Below are positions 1 through 7,465 of a DNA stretch of 64,000 bases, piece by piece. The DNA lies in assembly GCF_009833095.1 (NCBI RefSeq), contig NZ_QRCB01000039.1:1-64000 (forward strand). The letters are read 5' to 3'. The notes under the pieces are model-generated. The model saw nothing but the letters and a program-made list of their open reading frames with translations. It searched no databases and was not told where the DNA came from. This DNA is from Nitrosomonas sp. JL21 (lineage in GTDB: Bacteria > Pseudomonadota > Gammaproteobacteria > Burkholderiales > Nitrosomonadaceae). The translations under genes and the position numbers were made by a program. Position 1 is the first letter of the stretch, and every line of letters begins with the position of its first letter.

Positions 1-128
1 CCGAAAGATTTCTCATACTACAACCTTAATTCGTGTCCGGGATTATTAGACCACTACAGTTTTAGCTTAACAATCAAGAAAACACGCTTATCTAATCATG
101 ATGTTAGGTGTTATTCAGGACAGACTAA

Positions 129-452
129 TTAGGATACAGAGCTACTGGACCCTGAGATAAGGTTGGTAATAATATTTATGAGGATTAAACCAGCCATAAC
201 AGGCTTGTACCACCGCCACAAAGGATTTTCGGGGGAATTGAACTTAGCTTTCCATTCTTCAGAATTTAATGCGGGATCACCGATGAACTTTGATAGCCAA
301 AGCAGGCCGGAGAAAAGCACTAAGCCCGAGAGAAACAGGATGTAATCCTTTACAGTGCCGCCTTTGACGATAAAATCGCACAGTATCAAAAAAGTAATGG
401 CAATCATCACAAGCAAAGAAAATTGAAGAACCCATCGCAGAATTTTGCTCAT
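129..452 (-). CDS. Small three-helix membrane protein, unknown function
   Basis: A 107-residue protein with three likely membrane segments (about residues 7-29, 36-55 and 85-102) and a polar loop containing the acidic/aromatic stretch NSEEWKAKFNSPENPLWRWY between helices 2 and 3. It ends in a serine-rich tail. A purine-rich GAGAG stretch precedes the ATG. I do not recognise the family. It stands alone: nothing is co-directional close by, and the gap to its right exceeds 500 bases. It is called as coding because of its strongly hydrophobic, ordered composition and the reasonable start. Confidence 0.6.
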   Translation of the reverse strand: MSKILRWVLQFSLLVMIAITFLILCDFIVKGGTVKDYILFLSGLVLFSGLLWLSKFIGDPALNSEEWKAKFNSPENPLWRWYKPVMAGLILINIITNLISGSSSSVS

Positions 453-558
453 ACTTTCTCTCTAGCCCTAATATACATAACAAGCAGAAAATTAAATGTA
501 GTAATTCAGACCCGATCTGACAGTCGCCCGATTTGACGACGCGCCTGTTAGATCAGAT

Positions 559-687
559 TCAGTTGTTCAATGTGGGGATTTTATCGTCCCATACCTCCTT
601 TACGTCAATTTCCAATTCGACTTTATGCACCAGCAGTTCATGGGTCAGGACTTCATTAGGCATGTTTTTGTTGGCCGACTCCTTCAT
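559..687 (-). CDS. Possible 42-residue peptide with a strong ribosome binding site
   Basis: A short acidic peptide, MKESANKNMPNEVLTHELLV at its start, ending in KIPTLNN. A GAGGAG box sits six bases before this ATG, which is why 687 is preferred over the upstream in-frame ATG at 747. There is no signal peptide, no membrane segment and no family I recognise. It could be a genuine small protein, a fragment of a decayed gene or chance. The GC-rich hairpin at 760-776 lies just upstream. Confidence 0.3.
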   Translation of the reverse strand: MKESANKNMPNEVLTHELLVHKVELEIDVKEVWDDKIPTLNN

Positions 688-759
688 CTTTGACTCCTCG
701 TCTCGTGGTTGGGACGAGAACGTTACGACGACTGCCTTAACGGTCAAACCTTTGGGAGT

Positions 760-780
760 CCCCGGCAGAGCCGGGGGTTT
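760..780 (+). terminator. GC-rich hairpin followed by short T run
   Basis: CCCCGGC, a three-base loop AGA, then GCCGGGG and GTTT. The stem is a perfect seven pairs, nearly all G-C. It has the shape of an intrinsic terminator on the plus strand, but no plus-strand gene ends nearby, so it may instead be a REP-like dispersed hairpin. Confidence 0.4.
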
Positions 781-1006
781 ATCTGTTATTAATTAATGGT
801 TTGAGGAAATTCCATATACCTATTTTTCCTTGAGTCCGAATGCCAGAAAATGTCTAAAATTTTTTCTGAACACTGAACGTGGCTTTCTCTTGCTAGAATT
901 TAGAATTCCTTACATCTTAGTTATTCCCCAGAATTTTATTAACTACGATATGTTTCATTTTGCTATCATGGTAATAAGATTATAGCTAGTATTTTTTAAA
1001 AAACTT

Positions 1007-2077
1007 ATGCCGTTAAAATTACTATTATTTTTTATCTTAATGATAGGTGCTGGGGGCACGGCGTATTCTTCTGAGAATGCGATTAAATGGCATCCCGGTC
1101 ATTACTACACCATTCTTAGTTATGGTAAAAATAAACCTGGGTATATGAGGCAAGTCTATCAGGAACTTAAAACTACGCCCGCGTTGAGAGGATTGCAGGT
1201 ACGCTATAACTGGAGAGAATTAGAGCCGCAAGAAGGAGTATATAATTTTTCACTAATTAATCAGCACCTTTCTGAACTTGCTGAGCAAAATAAGCGTCTT
1301 GTTATTTTATTTGAATTAAAATCTTTCGGTCCGGATGTCAATCAAGTCACGATACCTGATTATGTTAAAGCTGCTAAATATGAAGGAGGTATATATCCTT
1401 TTAACAACTATGGTAAAGGCGTGATCAGAGGGTATGGTCTAAAACTTTGGAATCAATCCGTTCTTGACCGCTTGACTCTGTTGATTCGCGCACTGGGTGA
1501 ACAATTCAATTCTCATCCTTATTTCGAGGGAATTGGTTTTACTGAAAGTTCCACAGGAGACTCCAAAGATCTCACGAACAATAAAACAAATGACTACTTT
1601 AGGAATCTATTGCAATTGAATAAGGAAGTACGTCGATATTTTCCGAACACGATGACATATCAGTTTACTAATTATCCTCGCCGGATCCTTGGCCCATTCA
1701 TTGAAACGCTCAAAGAAATAGGGACAGCACTAGGAGGGCCTGATATTTTCATGGAGGATCCGGGATTGCTTCATCGAGATAAGCCGAAAGGAGTCTATCA
1801 TTATTATCCAGAGCTCTCTGGCATAGTTCCATTGGCCCCTTCCGTACAACACCAGAATTACCAATCTACGAGATGGGATGGAAAAGGGTATGAACCTGAT
1901 ATTTCTGAGCTCATGTCGTTTGCACGTGATACGCTGAAAGCAAACTACCTTTTCTGGACAAGGGACCCGAAATACTATTCCAAAGTACTACAAAAGCTAA
2001 ACACATTGGATTTATCAGATCCAGCGGGAGGATTGGATTCCAAATGCCCTAAGGCTTATGGTTCATGTGTAAACTAA
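1007..2077 (+). CDS. Secreted glycoside-hydrolase-like TIM-barrel protein
   Basis: A 356-residue protein with an N-terminal signal peptide (hydrophobic residues 3-20, likely cut near SSENA). The body reads like the beta/alpha-barrel family related to GH42/GH5 enzymes: an early strand with WRELEPQEGVYNF, then RLVILFELKSF, then IGFTESS and IFMEDPG. The glutamates in TES and MED sit where retaining glycosidases carry the acid/base and nucleophile, but I cannot confirm the assignment. LGGPDI is another recognisable motif of this uncharacterised family. Role is probably periplasmic or extracellular polysaccharide turnover; substrate unknown. It is monocistronic, with a weak T-rich hairpin after the stop. 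No good ribosome binding site is visible at the ATG. Confidence 0.75.
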   Translation: MPLKLLLFFILMIGAGGTAYSSENAIKWHPGHYYTILSYGKNKPGYMRQVYQELKTTPALRGLQVRYNWRELEPQEGVYNFSLINQHLSELAEQNKRLVILFELKSFGPDVNQVTIPDYVKAAKYEGGIYPFNNYGKGVIRGYGLKLWNQSVLDRLTLLIRALGEQFNSHPYFEGIGFTESSTGDSKDLTNNKTNDYFRNLLQLNKEVRRYFPNTMTYQFTNYPRRILGPFIETLKEIGTALGGPDIFMEDPGLLHRDKPKGVYHYYPELSGIVPLAPSVQHQNYQSTRWDGKGYEPDISELMSFARDTLKANYLFWTRDPKYYSKVLQKLNTLDLSDPAGGLDSKCPKAYGSCVN

Positions 2078-2388
2078 TCTGCAGTCAATTTCCTGTCATC
2101 TGTGGAGCCTGATTCTCACGCTTTTCCTGCTTTAGATAAGATCTCTCCTTTTCTTTTTCAGAGATTCTTTTCTACTTTTTAATCTTTTTTGTGATGATTC
2201 ATCGATTTATCCAAATCAAATGATATAGGAGTGGCTCAATCATGAGTTGAAACATCTAGTTGTGCGGCCTTCTACCGCGTGCGACAATTTGTCACATTGA
2301 CTCTCCAATCTGACCGCTTTAGTCTAAAACCTAGTTCCTGAATGTAGAATGGATAGTTTTTAGTTAATCCGAATGAGATTATTGATTT
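2078..2388. other. Intergenic gap with weak hairpin and palindrome site
   Basis: The gap between the glycosidase-like gene and the MbtH-like gene. ATCTCT (2141-2146) can pair with AGAGAT (2160-2165), followed by T-rich sequence, a weak candidate terminator. The 17-bp palindrome at 2280-2296 lies 93 bases before the MbtH-like ATG. Nothing else was seen. Confidence 0.5.
2280..2296. promoter_or_regulatory. 17-bp palindromic operator-like site, copy 1
   Basis: TGCGACAATTTGTCACA: two eight-base arms around one central base, seven of eight arm positions pairing. It is one of five copies found only in gaps between 2.2 and 10.7 kb, here upstream of the MbtH-like gene. Function as a protein-binding site is inferred from symmetry and recurrence. 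Confidence 0.5.
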
Positions 2389-2901
2389 ATGGTATGGAAT
2401 GAAAATGAAGTACCCACAGTAACTTATCTCGTAGTAATCAATCACGAAGAGCACTATTCAACCTGGTCCGATTTTAAGGAAATCCCCGCAGGTTGGCATG
2501 CAGCAGGCAAATCCGGCAGCAAAGATGAATGCTTTGCTTACATCAATGAATTACGACCATTAAGCCTACGCAAACAAATGGCTCAGACGGAATCACAAAA
2601 AAAGAATAGTCGTTGTTTAGCAGGAGTGATTCTCCAATGTGGTTTTCATCTACGCAGCGCAAGCCATCGGCAAAATTACGATGGTTTTACTGCTTGTGCA
2701 GAAGGGCGTGTTGGAGTATTTCGTCATCGATTCCAATATTTTCCACAAATAATGAATATCTTATTTCAACCTATTGCATTTTCTGATTTGGAAGGTCTTG
2801 TTGCTTCAAAGATTGCTCATCGAATATACAAACGACGCGGTTTGCAAGCAGAGTATCGTATCGACTTGTTCAGCGTCCAGCGAATTAACGTATCAAAGTA
2901 A
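2389..2901 (+). CDS. MbtH-like protein with unusual C-terminal extension
   Basis: Residues 1-68 match the MbtH fold that binds and activates adenylation domains of nonribosomal peptide synthetases: VVINHEEHYSTW, PAGWHAAGKSG, ECFAYINE and RPLSLRKQM are all recognisable, including the first two conserved tryptophans. Two things are odd. The segment usually between YI(N/D)E and RPLSLR, which carries the third conserved tryptophan (VWTDM in relatives), is missing. And the frame runs on for about 100 residues of sequence with no MbtH similarity, whereas family members are about 70 residues long. The tail may be read-through after loss of the original stop. No synthetase lies in the window; the Sfp-type transferase at 5965 is the only other related gene. 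The start follows no clear ribosome binding site. Confidence 0.6.
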   Translation: MVWNENEVPTVTYLVVINHEEHYSTWSDFKEIPAGWHAAGKSGSKDECFAYINELRPLSLRKQMAQTESQKKNSRCLAGVILQCGFHLRSASHRQNYDGFTACAEGRVGVFRHRFQYFPQIMNILFQPIAFSDLEGLVASKIAHRIYKRRGLQAEYRIDLFSVQRINVSK

Positions 2902-3188
2902 TTTGAGTGCATTGTCTAATTCAGCATCATTCAGCAATCGAACAATTTCAAAGAATCATATGGTTAAGTTTCCTGCAAGTTTCTCGAATGCCCCTAGATA
3001 GTTTTTCAATGATTGCACATCTGTATAAATCGCAGAGAAATTGATAGCGCAACATGAGGAAACTCCGCTGAATGTCGGAAGATTATGGTAATTCCATTCG
3101 CTACGAGGGAGTTCAGGTAATTTGCAATATTCTGTAATTCAATCTACGGCACGACAATTTTCAACGACAACAGGAGCAATCAACCTTT

Positions 3189-3623
3189 ATGAACCATCGA
3201 TTCATGACAAAAAACGTCATCCTTACGGCCGGTCTGGCGGCAATCTGCCAAGCCTACGTTGCATCATCGCATCAGTTAAACAACAGCCTGACAGCAGCAA
3301 ATGCTACCGATCATTTTCTGGTGACCTGCGGAGAAGCGGATAATCATCATCTGTTTGTGCAGATCAATGATCTAAAGGTGGTGGATGGCCGACAATTCAA
3401 TGTCATCGTGGTGAAAGACAAAGCGCTTTCGAGCATTACCAATGTCGATGGGAAATCCAGTCCCGGCATCCGGGTCGCCGGAGGAACCGGTGTTTATCAG
3501 GTGTATGTCAGTCAAACTGCAACTGATGATAAAGCCGCCAATTATCAATTGATTTTTCATTGCGAAGATGCCGGCAATATGCATTTCGATACCTCGGTGT
3601 ACACCAAGATCGATCAGCCCTGA
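3189..3623 (+). CDS. Small secreted protein, unknown function
   Basis: A 144-residue protein with a short hydrophobic leader (VILTAGLAAICQAYVASSHQ) and a beta-rich remainder with two cysteines (HFLVTCGEAD and LIFHCEDAG) that could form a disulfide after export. I do not recognise the family. An AGGAG box lies 12 bases before the chosen ATG; a second ATG six codons in is possible. A degenerate half-copy of the local palindrome (CACGACAATTT) is present about 40 bases upstream. It converges on the BNR protein at 3786, with a 160-base gap. Confidence 0.55.
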   Translation: MNHRFMTKNVILTAGLAAICQAYVASSHQLNNSLTAANATDHFLVTCGEADNHHLFVQINDLKVVDGRQFNVIVVKDKALSSITNVDGKSSPGIRVAGGTGVYQVYVSQTATDDKAANYQLIFHCEDAGNMHFDTSVYTKIDQP

Positions 3624-3785
3624 TTGAGGGAAATTCTAATTGATGATGACTGCACGAACGAATTGCTTCATACGCGGTACTTACTCCTCACCTTCTTGTT
3701 AATAGGTCTCGACTGTTGCGTTTCGTGCGCTTATCGCTTCGCTCACTGAATTAATCAGCGCTTTCTGAAACCCAACGGGGAGGAT

Positions 3786-4982
3786 TCAATACTGGCCAGT
3801 TGGGATGGACTCAATGGGAATCAGCCGGTAACCGGTATCCAGGCTGCTCCAGGAGAGAAAGATCTGCTTACCGTCCGTAATCAAGGCGGGATGGGCAGAT
3901 TGAGATTCTGATTCGGCAATCGCTCGCGCTGCCGACCAATGCAGTCCGCCATCCACCGAATCCATCGCTTCAATGCGGGTTTTAGCGCCATCGAATACTT
4001 TCCATACCAACGCTACGCGTTTGCCCAGAGCCAGTACTTCAGCCCGACCTGGTAGCTTATCCGGATTGCCCACTTGCATTGGCGGGGAGAAAGTCTTGCC
4101 GTGATCATCCGACCACGCATAAAAAAGCCCGCTGCGTTTTTCTCCCTGAGTGAACCAGGCCATATGATAGCGGCCATCCTCACTGATCGACAAAGCCGGG
4201 CCATGCGCCGGGCATCCTTCGATTTCCCAGTCATCGAATGTGACTCGCCAGGGCTCGCTTATTTTGCCGTCGGGCGACAGCTTGAATAATCCGTGATCGC
4301 GGATGTTGCCACGATAAACGAAGCGCGCCAGTAAGACTAAATTGCCGTCGATATCCTCGGCCATCGCAGTGCGGCAGCATGAGCAGATATTCTTTGCGAG
4401 GCGTTGATCGGCCGGCAGAGTGATGGTTTTTCCAGTTTTTGCAGCGGCATGGTATATCGATAGATCGCCACCACCTTGTTTTTTGTACTCGGCTCGATCG
4501 CGGGTATCATGCCAGGTGAAATGGATACGACCGGTTGCATCGACCAGCATTTCGGTTTGATAGTGATACCAGGTATTAGCTTCCGAACTGATTTTGACAG
4601 GAACGCTGAATTGCTCGCCGCTGTCGGAATGACTGAAAAAACTGGTGCTGGATTGCCGGTCATTGGCAAAGTAGAGCACGTAAATTCTGCCATTGCGATC
4701 TACCGACAGCGTTGGAGGATTCTCATCCCAGGCGTGGATCGGCATATCGGTCGGGTTGACGCGAACCGGCTGGCTGAATGTTTTTCCAAAATCAATTGAA
4801 TAATCAACCGAAACAAATGTCTGAGACGGCAGGAGTCGCCAGAGTCGCCCATCCGGAGCGAATGCTGCTGAGGTAAAGATCTTTTGTTCAGGCAGTAGTT
4901 GCTCAGATTCGGCAATTGAATTTTCGGGTAGGGTCAAAAGCAGCATCGATAGGAGGCTGCACACGAGTCGTGAGTAGAACAT
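3786..4982 (-). CDS. Periplasmic BNR-repeat (sialidase-fold) protein with Cys-Ser-Cys-Cys motif
   Basis: 398 residues: signal peptide 1-24, then a beta-propeller of the sialidase superfamily with several Asp-box-like repeats (SIDFGKTFSQP about 62-72, SDSGEQFSVP about 119-128, SDDHGKTFSPP later, SVDGGLHWS near the end). The arginine triad and Tyr/Glu pair of true sialidases are not evident, so enzymatic sialidase activity is doubtful. Residues 200-203 are CSCC, and Cys257 sits in EGCPAHGP. Clustered cysteines in an exported protein suggest a disulfide or a metal site. The TlpA-like thioredoxin follows on the same strand about 170 bases upstream in coordinate order, so both may be read from one promoter region near 5.7 kb. 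Confidence 0.7.
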   Translation of the reverse strand: MFYSRLVCSLLSMLLLTLPENSIAESEQLLPEQKIFTSAAFAPDGRLWRLLPSQTFVSVDYSIDFGKTFSQPVRVNPTDMPIHAWDENPPTLSVDRNGRIYVLYFANDRQSSTSFFSHSDSGEQFSVPVKISSEANTWYHYQTEMLVDATGRIHFTWHDTRDRAEYKKQGGGDLSIYHAAAKTGKTITLPADQRLAKNICSCCRTAMAEDIDGNLVLLARFVYRGNIRDHGLFKLSPDGKISEPWRVTFDDWEIEGCPAHGPALSISEDGRYHMAWFTQGEKRSGLFYAWSDDHGKTFSPPMQVGNPDKLPGRAEVLALGKRVALVWKVFDGAKTRIEAMDSVDGGLHWSAARAIAESESQSAHPALITDGKQIFLSWSSLDTGYRLIPIESIPTGQY

Positions 4983-5148
4983 AGGACGTATTTTAAAACG
5001 ATTTCAATCAGAGATGTAGCCTTGAGATCAGAAACACTAAGGCTCACTATGTGACTCATTGAGCGAATCCGAATGGACATTGTCATCGAAGCAAAAAAAT
5101 GACGATAATGCGTAAAGAATTCCCTGTAAACAGCGATGACTAACTGCG

Positions 5149-5643
5149 CTAATTGAAAATTTCCTTGAACATGGATTCAAGCTTTTCGCGAGATACAGAG
5201 CCGCTGACGCCAACACGTTGATGTTCCTTGTTCAGAAAATAAGTGCGGGGTACTTCACCGTACCATTTGGGATCAATTTCATACCGCAGCTTTTGGGCGT
5301 TGGCATCAGCAAAGATCCAATTATCGGTGTGGCTAAGTTCGTTGCCGGTCAATATGGATTTGACTTGATCAGTTGCCGACGCATCATCTGTGGCGAGCAT
5401 GATGAGATTGACGCCCGGCATGCTTTTCTGAAGTTCGCTCATGACCGGCATTTTTTTAAGGCAGGAAGCGCAATGAATCGACCAGATCATCAATATAAAG
5501 GGCTTGTCGGCATATTCTTTCAGCAATTGCTGATAGCTGCCGGAAGTAAAATGTTTCAAGTCAGCTTGTTCTGCGCGAGCAAGCGAGCTCATGCTCAATA
5601 TCGCGATGAGCAGATAAATAAAAAGGAATGTAAATGATTTCAT
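5149..5643 (-). CDS. TlpA/ResA-like periplasmic thioredoxin-fold protein
   Basis: The thioredoxin fold is shown by the active-site segment FILMIWSIHCASCLKKMPVM, a CASC motif with cysteines at residues 74 and 77 counting from an upstream in-frame ATG at 5691. I prefer the ATG at 5643 because it starts directly at a signal peptide (MKSFTFLFIYLLIAILS, cut near ARA-EQ). The cis-proline region is VPRTYFLN. Likely role: thiol reduction or oxidation of periplasmic partners. The neighbouring BNR protein with four cysteines and the YcnI-like protein are candidate substrates, which is inference from position. The short gap to the divergent transferase gene contains palindrome copy 2. Confidence 0.8.
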   Translation of the reverse strand: MKSFTFLFIYLLIAILSMSSLARAEQADLKHFTSGSYQQLLKEYADKPFILMIWSIHCASCLKKMPVMSELQKSMPGVNLIMLATDDASATDQVKSILTGNELSHTDNWIFADANAQKLRYEIDPKWYGEVPRTYFLNKEHQRVGVSGSVSREKLESMFKEIFN

Positions 5644-5771
5644 GGTGTTAATCATTAAATATAAAAGTGGGAAACGCATACCATTCAGCAATGCACGTCA
5701 ATGCCAAGATCATGCGATTAGCCGGTATCAAGGATCTAATAAATTATCTACAAAATTTGCTGCATTGACTA

Positions 5772-5788
5772 TGCGACCAATTGTCGCA
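5772..5788. promoter_or_regulatory. 17-bp palindromic operator-like site, copy 2
   Basis: TGCGACCAATTGTCGCA, arms pairing at seven of eight positions. It lies in the divergent gap between the TlpA-like gene and the phosphopantetheinyl transferase. After a 31-base gap comes the block ATTATCGATAAA (5820-5831), which recurs downstream of copy 5. Confidence 0.5.
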
Positions 5789-5964
5789 GTTACGCACCCA
5801 AGATTGAGCTGAAGCACTTATTATCGATAAAGAATAATTAAATAAACAATCACTTGAATATAATCATTCAAATCTCTTGTGTCCTATTATCCAATTGTAA
5901 TTTTTGAGTTAATATGACGAGCGTTTTAATCCTCGAATTCTGGTGCCCTTGATTTGAGTAGATT

Positions 5965-6645
5965 ATGCATACACTCCAGCATTTACATTTACCCGATGAT
6001 GTTCCCGATCAGATTGAAGCTTGGCAGCTTAAACTGGATTTGCGGATGCCTTTTTTGGATTCGGATTGGATACTGCTGAGCAAATCCGAACGTGATCATG
6101 CCATGCGGTTTCATCTGCATGCAGATCAAGTGCGCTCGGTGGCGACCCGTGCTTTGCTGAGAAAACTTCTCGCTGAAAAGACTCTGGTGCGGCCGGAAGC
6201 ATTGCGTTTCGTGATCAATGACTATGGCAAGCCTGCTTTGCAAGATCATGATCGTATTGAATTCAATGTCTCACATTCCGGCGATTTTGCGTTGATCGCC
6301 ATCTCCATGGCGGGATCGGTAGGCGTGGATATCGAACGCTACGATCGGCGAATCGACGTGAAGAGCTTGGGCGAATTCGTGTTTACCCCTGCAGAACGAA
6401 AAATCCCGTTGAAAACGACGGAAGCATTCATCAACCAGTGGGTCATGAAAGAATCGGTATTGAAAGCGCTGGGGGTCGGAATCGCTGATCATCTTCAGTC
6501 GATTTCAATCGTACCGACTGATAGCAAACATTGTCAGATTGTTCATACCAGTCCGCAATGGGATAGTCTGAAAGTATGGCGTATTCAAGCTCCAGAAGGG
6601 TATGCGGCGGCGCTTGCAATCATCAACCGAGCGGCTGAAGAATAG
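5965..6645 (+). CDS. Sfp-type 4'-phosphopantetheinyl transferase
   Basis: A 226-residue enzyme that moves the phosphopantetheine arm of coenzyme A onto a serine of carrier proteins. It has the hallmarks of the Sfp/Gsp class: LRFVINDYGKPAL, FNVSHSGDFALIAI, then GVDIERYDRRID with the magnesium-binding Asp/Glu, and WVMKESVLKALGVGI (the W-x-x-K-E-x-x-x-K-A motif). Length is normal for the class. It can serve nonribosomal peptide or polyketide carriers, or act as the general carrier-protein transferase where AcpS is absent. No carrier protein or synthetase is nearby. It is a single gene divergent from the TlpA-like gene. Confidence 0.9.
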   Translation: MHTLQHLHLPDDVPDQIEAWQLKLDLRMPFLDSDWILLSKSERDHAMRFHLHADQVRSVATRALLRKLLAEKTLVRPEALRFVINDYGKPALQDHDRIEFNVSHSGDFALIAISMAGSVGVDIERYDRRIDVKSLGEFVFTPAERKIPLKTTEAFINQWVMKESVLKALGVGIADHLQSISIVPTDSKHCQIVHTSPQWDSLKVWRIQAPEGYAAALAIINRAAEE

Positions 6646-6790
6646 GGAAACCGAAGTGATCAGTTGTGAAGATGAAGCGTGAGAATCCCATGATCATTTT
6701 CCCATGACTGATTTCATGCGTGCTCAATATCATCGCCATCTTGAGCAAGCGTAGCGATGAGTTGAGTTTTGATCCTAGTGCGATGGAATA

Positions 6791-7110
6791 TCAGTCGTTG
6801 CGATGTTTCTGGCGCTGCTTGAGCCACCAGTCAACACTTTTCTGTTGAACTTTAAATCCCTTTTTGTCTACCGATACAGGTCTCAGGTACTGGTCGATAT
6901 CTTCGCGGGAAGGGTAAATTCCGATGGTTTCACCGTTGCCGCAGTTGCTGGGTCACGGCTTGGTTTTCAGGCCGCGCAGCATGCTGACTACCCATGATCA
7001 CTGCACTGTCGATTCGCCGAGTATTCCTTTGAACCATCTGCCAGTGGTGCCGAGCAATCAACCGAAAACCGAATTGGGCTGTCCGACGGTACTGCAAAAG
7101 CGTGGATGAG
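6791..7110 (-). pseudogene. Decayed gene with in-frame TGA stops
   Basis: The minus-strand frame ending at 6791 is clearly protein-like in its last 53 codons (6791-6952: GETIGIYPSREDIDQYLRPV, then KGFKVQQKSVDWWLKQRQ). Going upstream in the same frame, three stops interrupt further plausible protein sequence (GTTGRWFKGILGESTVQ, WVVSMLRGLKTKP). All three are TGA, as expected if TGG tryptophan codons had mutated. No start with a ribosome binding site remains. I do not recognise the family. The upstream limit is approximate. Confidence 0.45.
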
Positions 7111-7272
7111 AAGAAATATTGGACTTCCTTGACGCACGATACGGCGGGAATTTCAGGGAAACTCTGGATAATGAGAGTGCTCGGATAAGAACTTGATTTC
7201 TAGGAATATTCAACAGTAAAGCTGAGATTCAGATTCCGTCATTATGCTGATTGATGATCAAGGGCAAATCAA

Positions 7273-7289
7273 CGCGACAAATTGTCGCA
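7273..7289. promoter_or_regulatory. 17-bp palindromic operator-like site, copy 3
   Basis: CGCGACAAATTGTCGCA, arms pairing at seven of eight positions. It abuts copy 4 with no spacer and sits about 175 bases before the YcnI-like start codon. Confidence 0.55.
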
Positions 7290-7306
7290 TGCGGCAATTT
7301 GTCACA
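7290..7306. promoter_or_regulatory. 17-bp palindromic operator-like site, copy 4
   Basis: TGCGGCAATTTGTCACA, directly next to copy 3. Two tandem 17-bp sites would place bound dimers about 1.6 helical turns apart. Confidence 0.5.
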
Positions 7307-7465
7307 TTGTTAGCCATACATCAATCACAGATAATGCTTCGCTATTAATCGAATAGCCCATCTTTTTCTGTAAAGATTGTTGCTTCACATTCATCTTGTG
7401 ATTTCAGCAGCATGCAGTCCGACGCTATTTCGAACGTCAAAATAATTCATCAAGGAGGAGTACGC

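Larger units (their letters stand above)
453..1006. other. Intergenic region with a GC-rich hairpin and one small ORF
   Basis: The stretch between the small membrane protein and the glycosidase-like gene holds only the 42-codon minus-strand ORF at 559-687 and the hairpin at 760-776, both listed separately. The plus-strand frame at 533-796 looks like the antisense of the small ORF. The last 200 bases are AT-rich and could hold the promoter of the gene at 1007, but I see no clear -35/-10 pair. Confidence 0.5.
6646..7465. other. Long gap holding a decayed gene and paired palindromes
   Basis: 820 bases without an intact gene. The minus strand carries a decayed reading frame (listed at 6791-7110). 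Two abutting palindrome copies lie at 7273-7306, about 160 bases before the YcnI-like start, with AT-rich sequence in between that probably holds its promoter. Confidence 0.5.

Noticed and set aside
533..796. 87-codon plus-strand ORF
   Set aside because: It runs antisense to the better-supported small ORF at 559-687, has a Ser/Thr-rich random-looking composition, and its end runs through the GC hairpin.
2774..3001. 75-codon ORF overlapping the MbtH-like tail
   Set aside because: No ribosome binding site, composition looks random, and it overlaps another frame; may be part of the decay downstream of MbtH.
3786..4982. True sialidase
   Set aside because: Asp-box repeats are present but the arginine triad and catalytic Tyr/Glu could not be identified.
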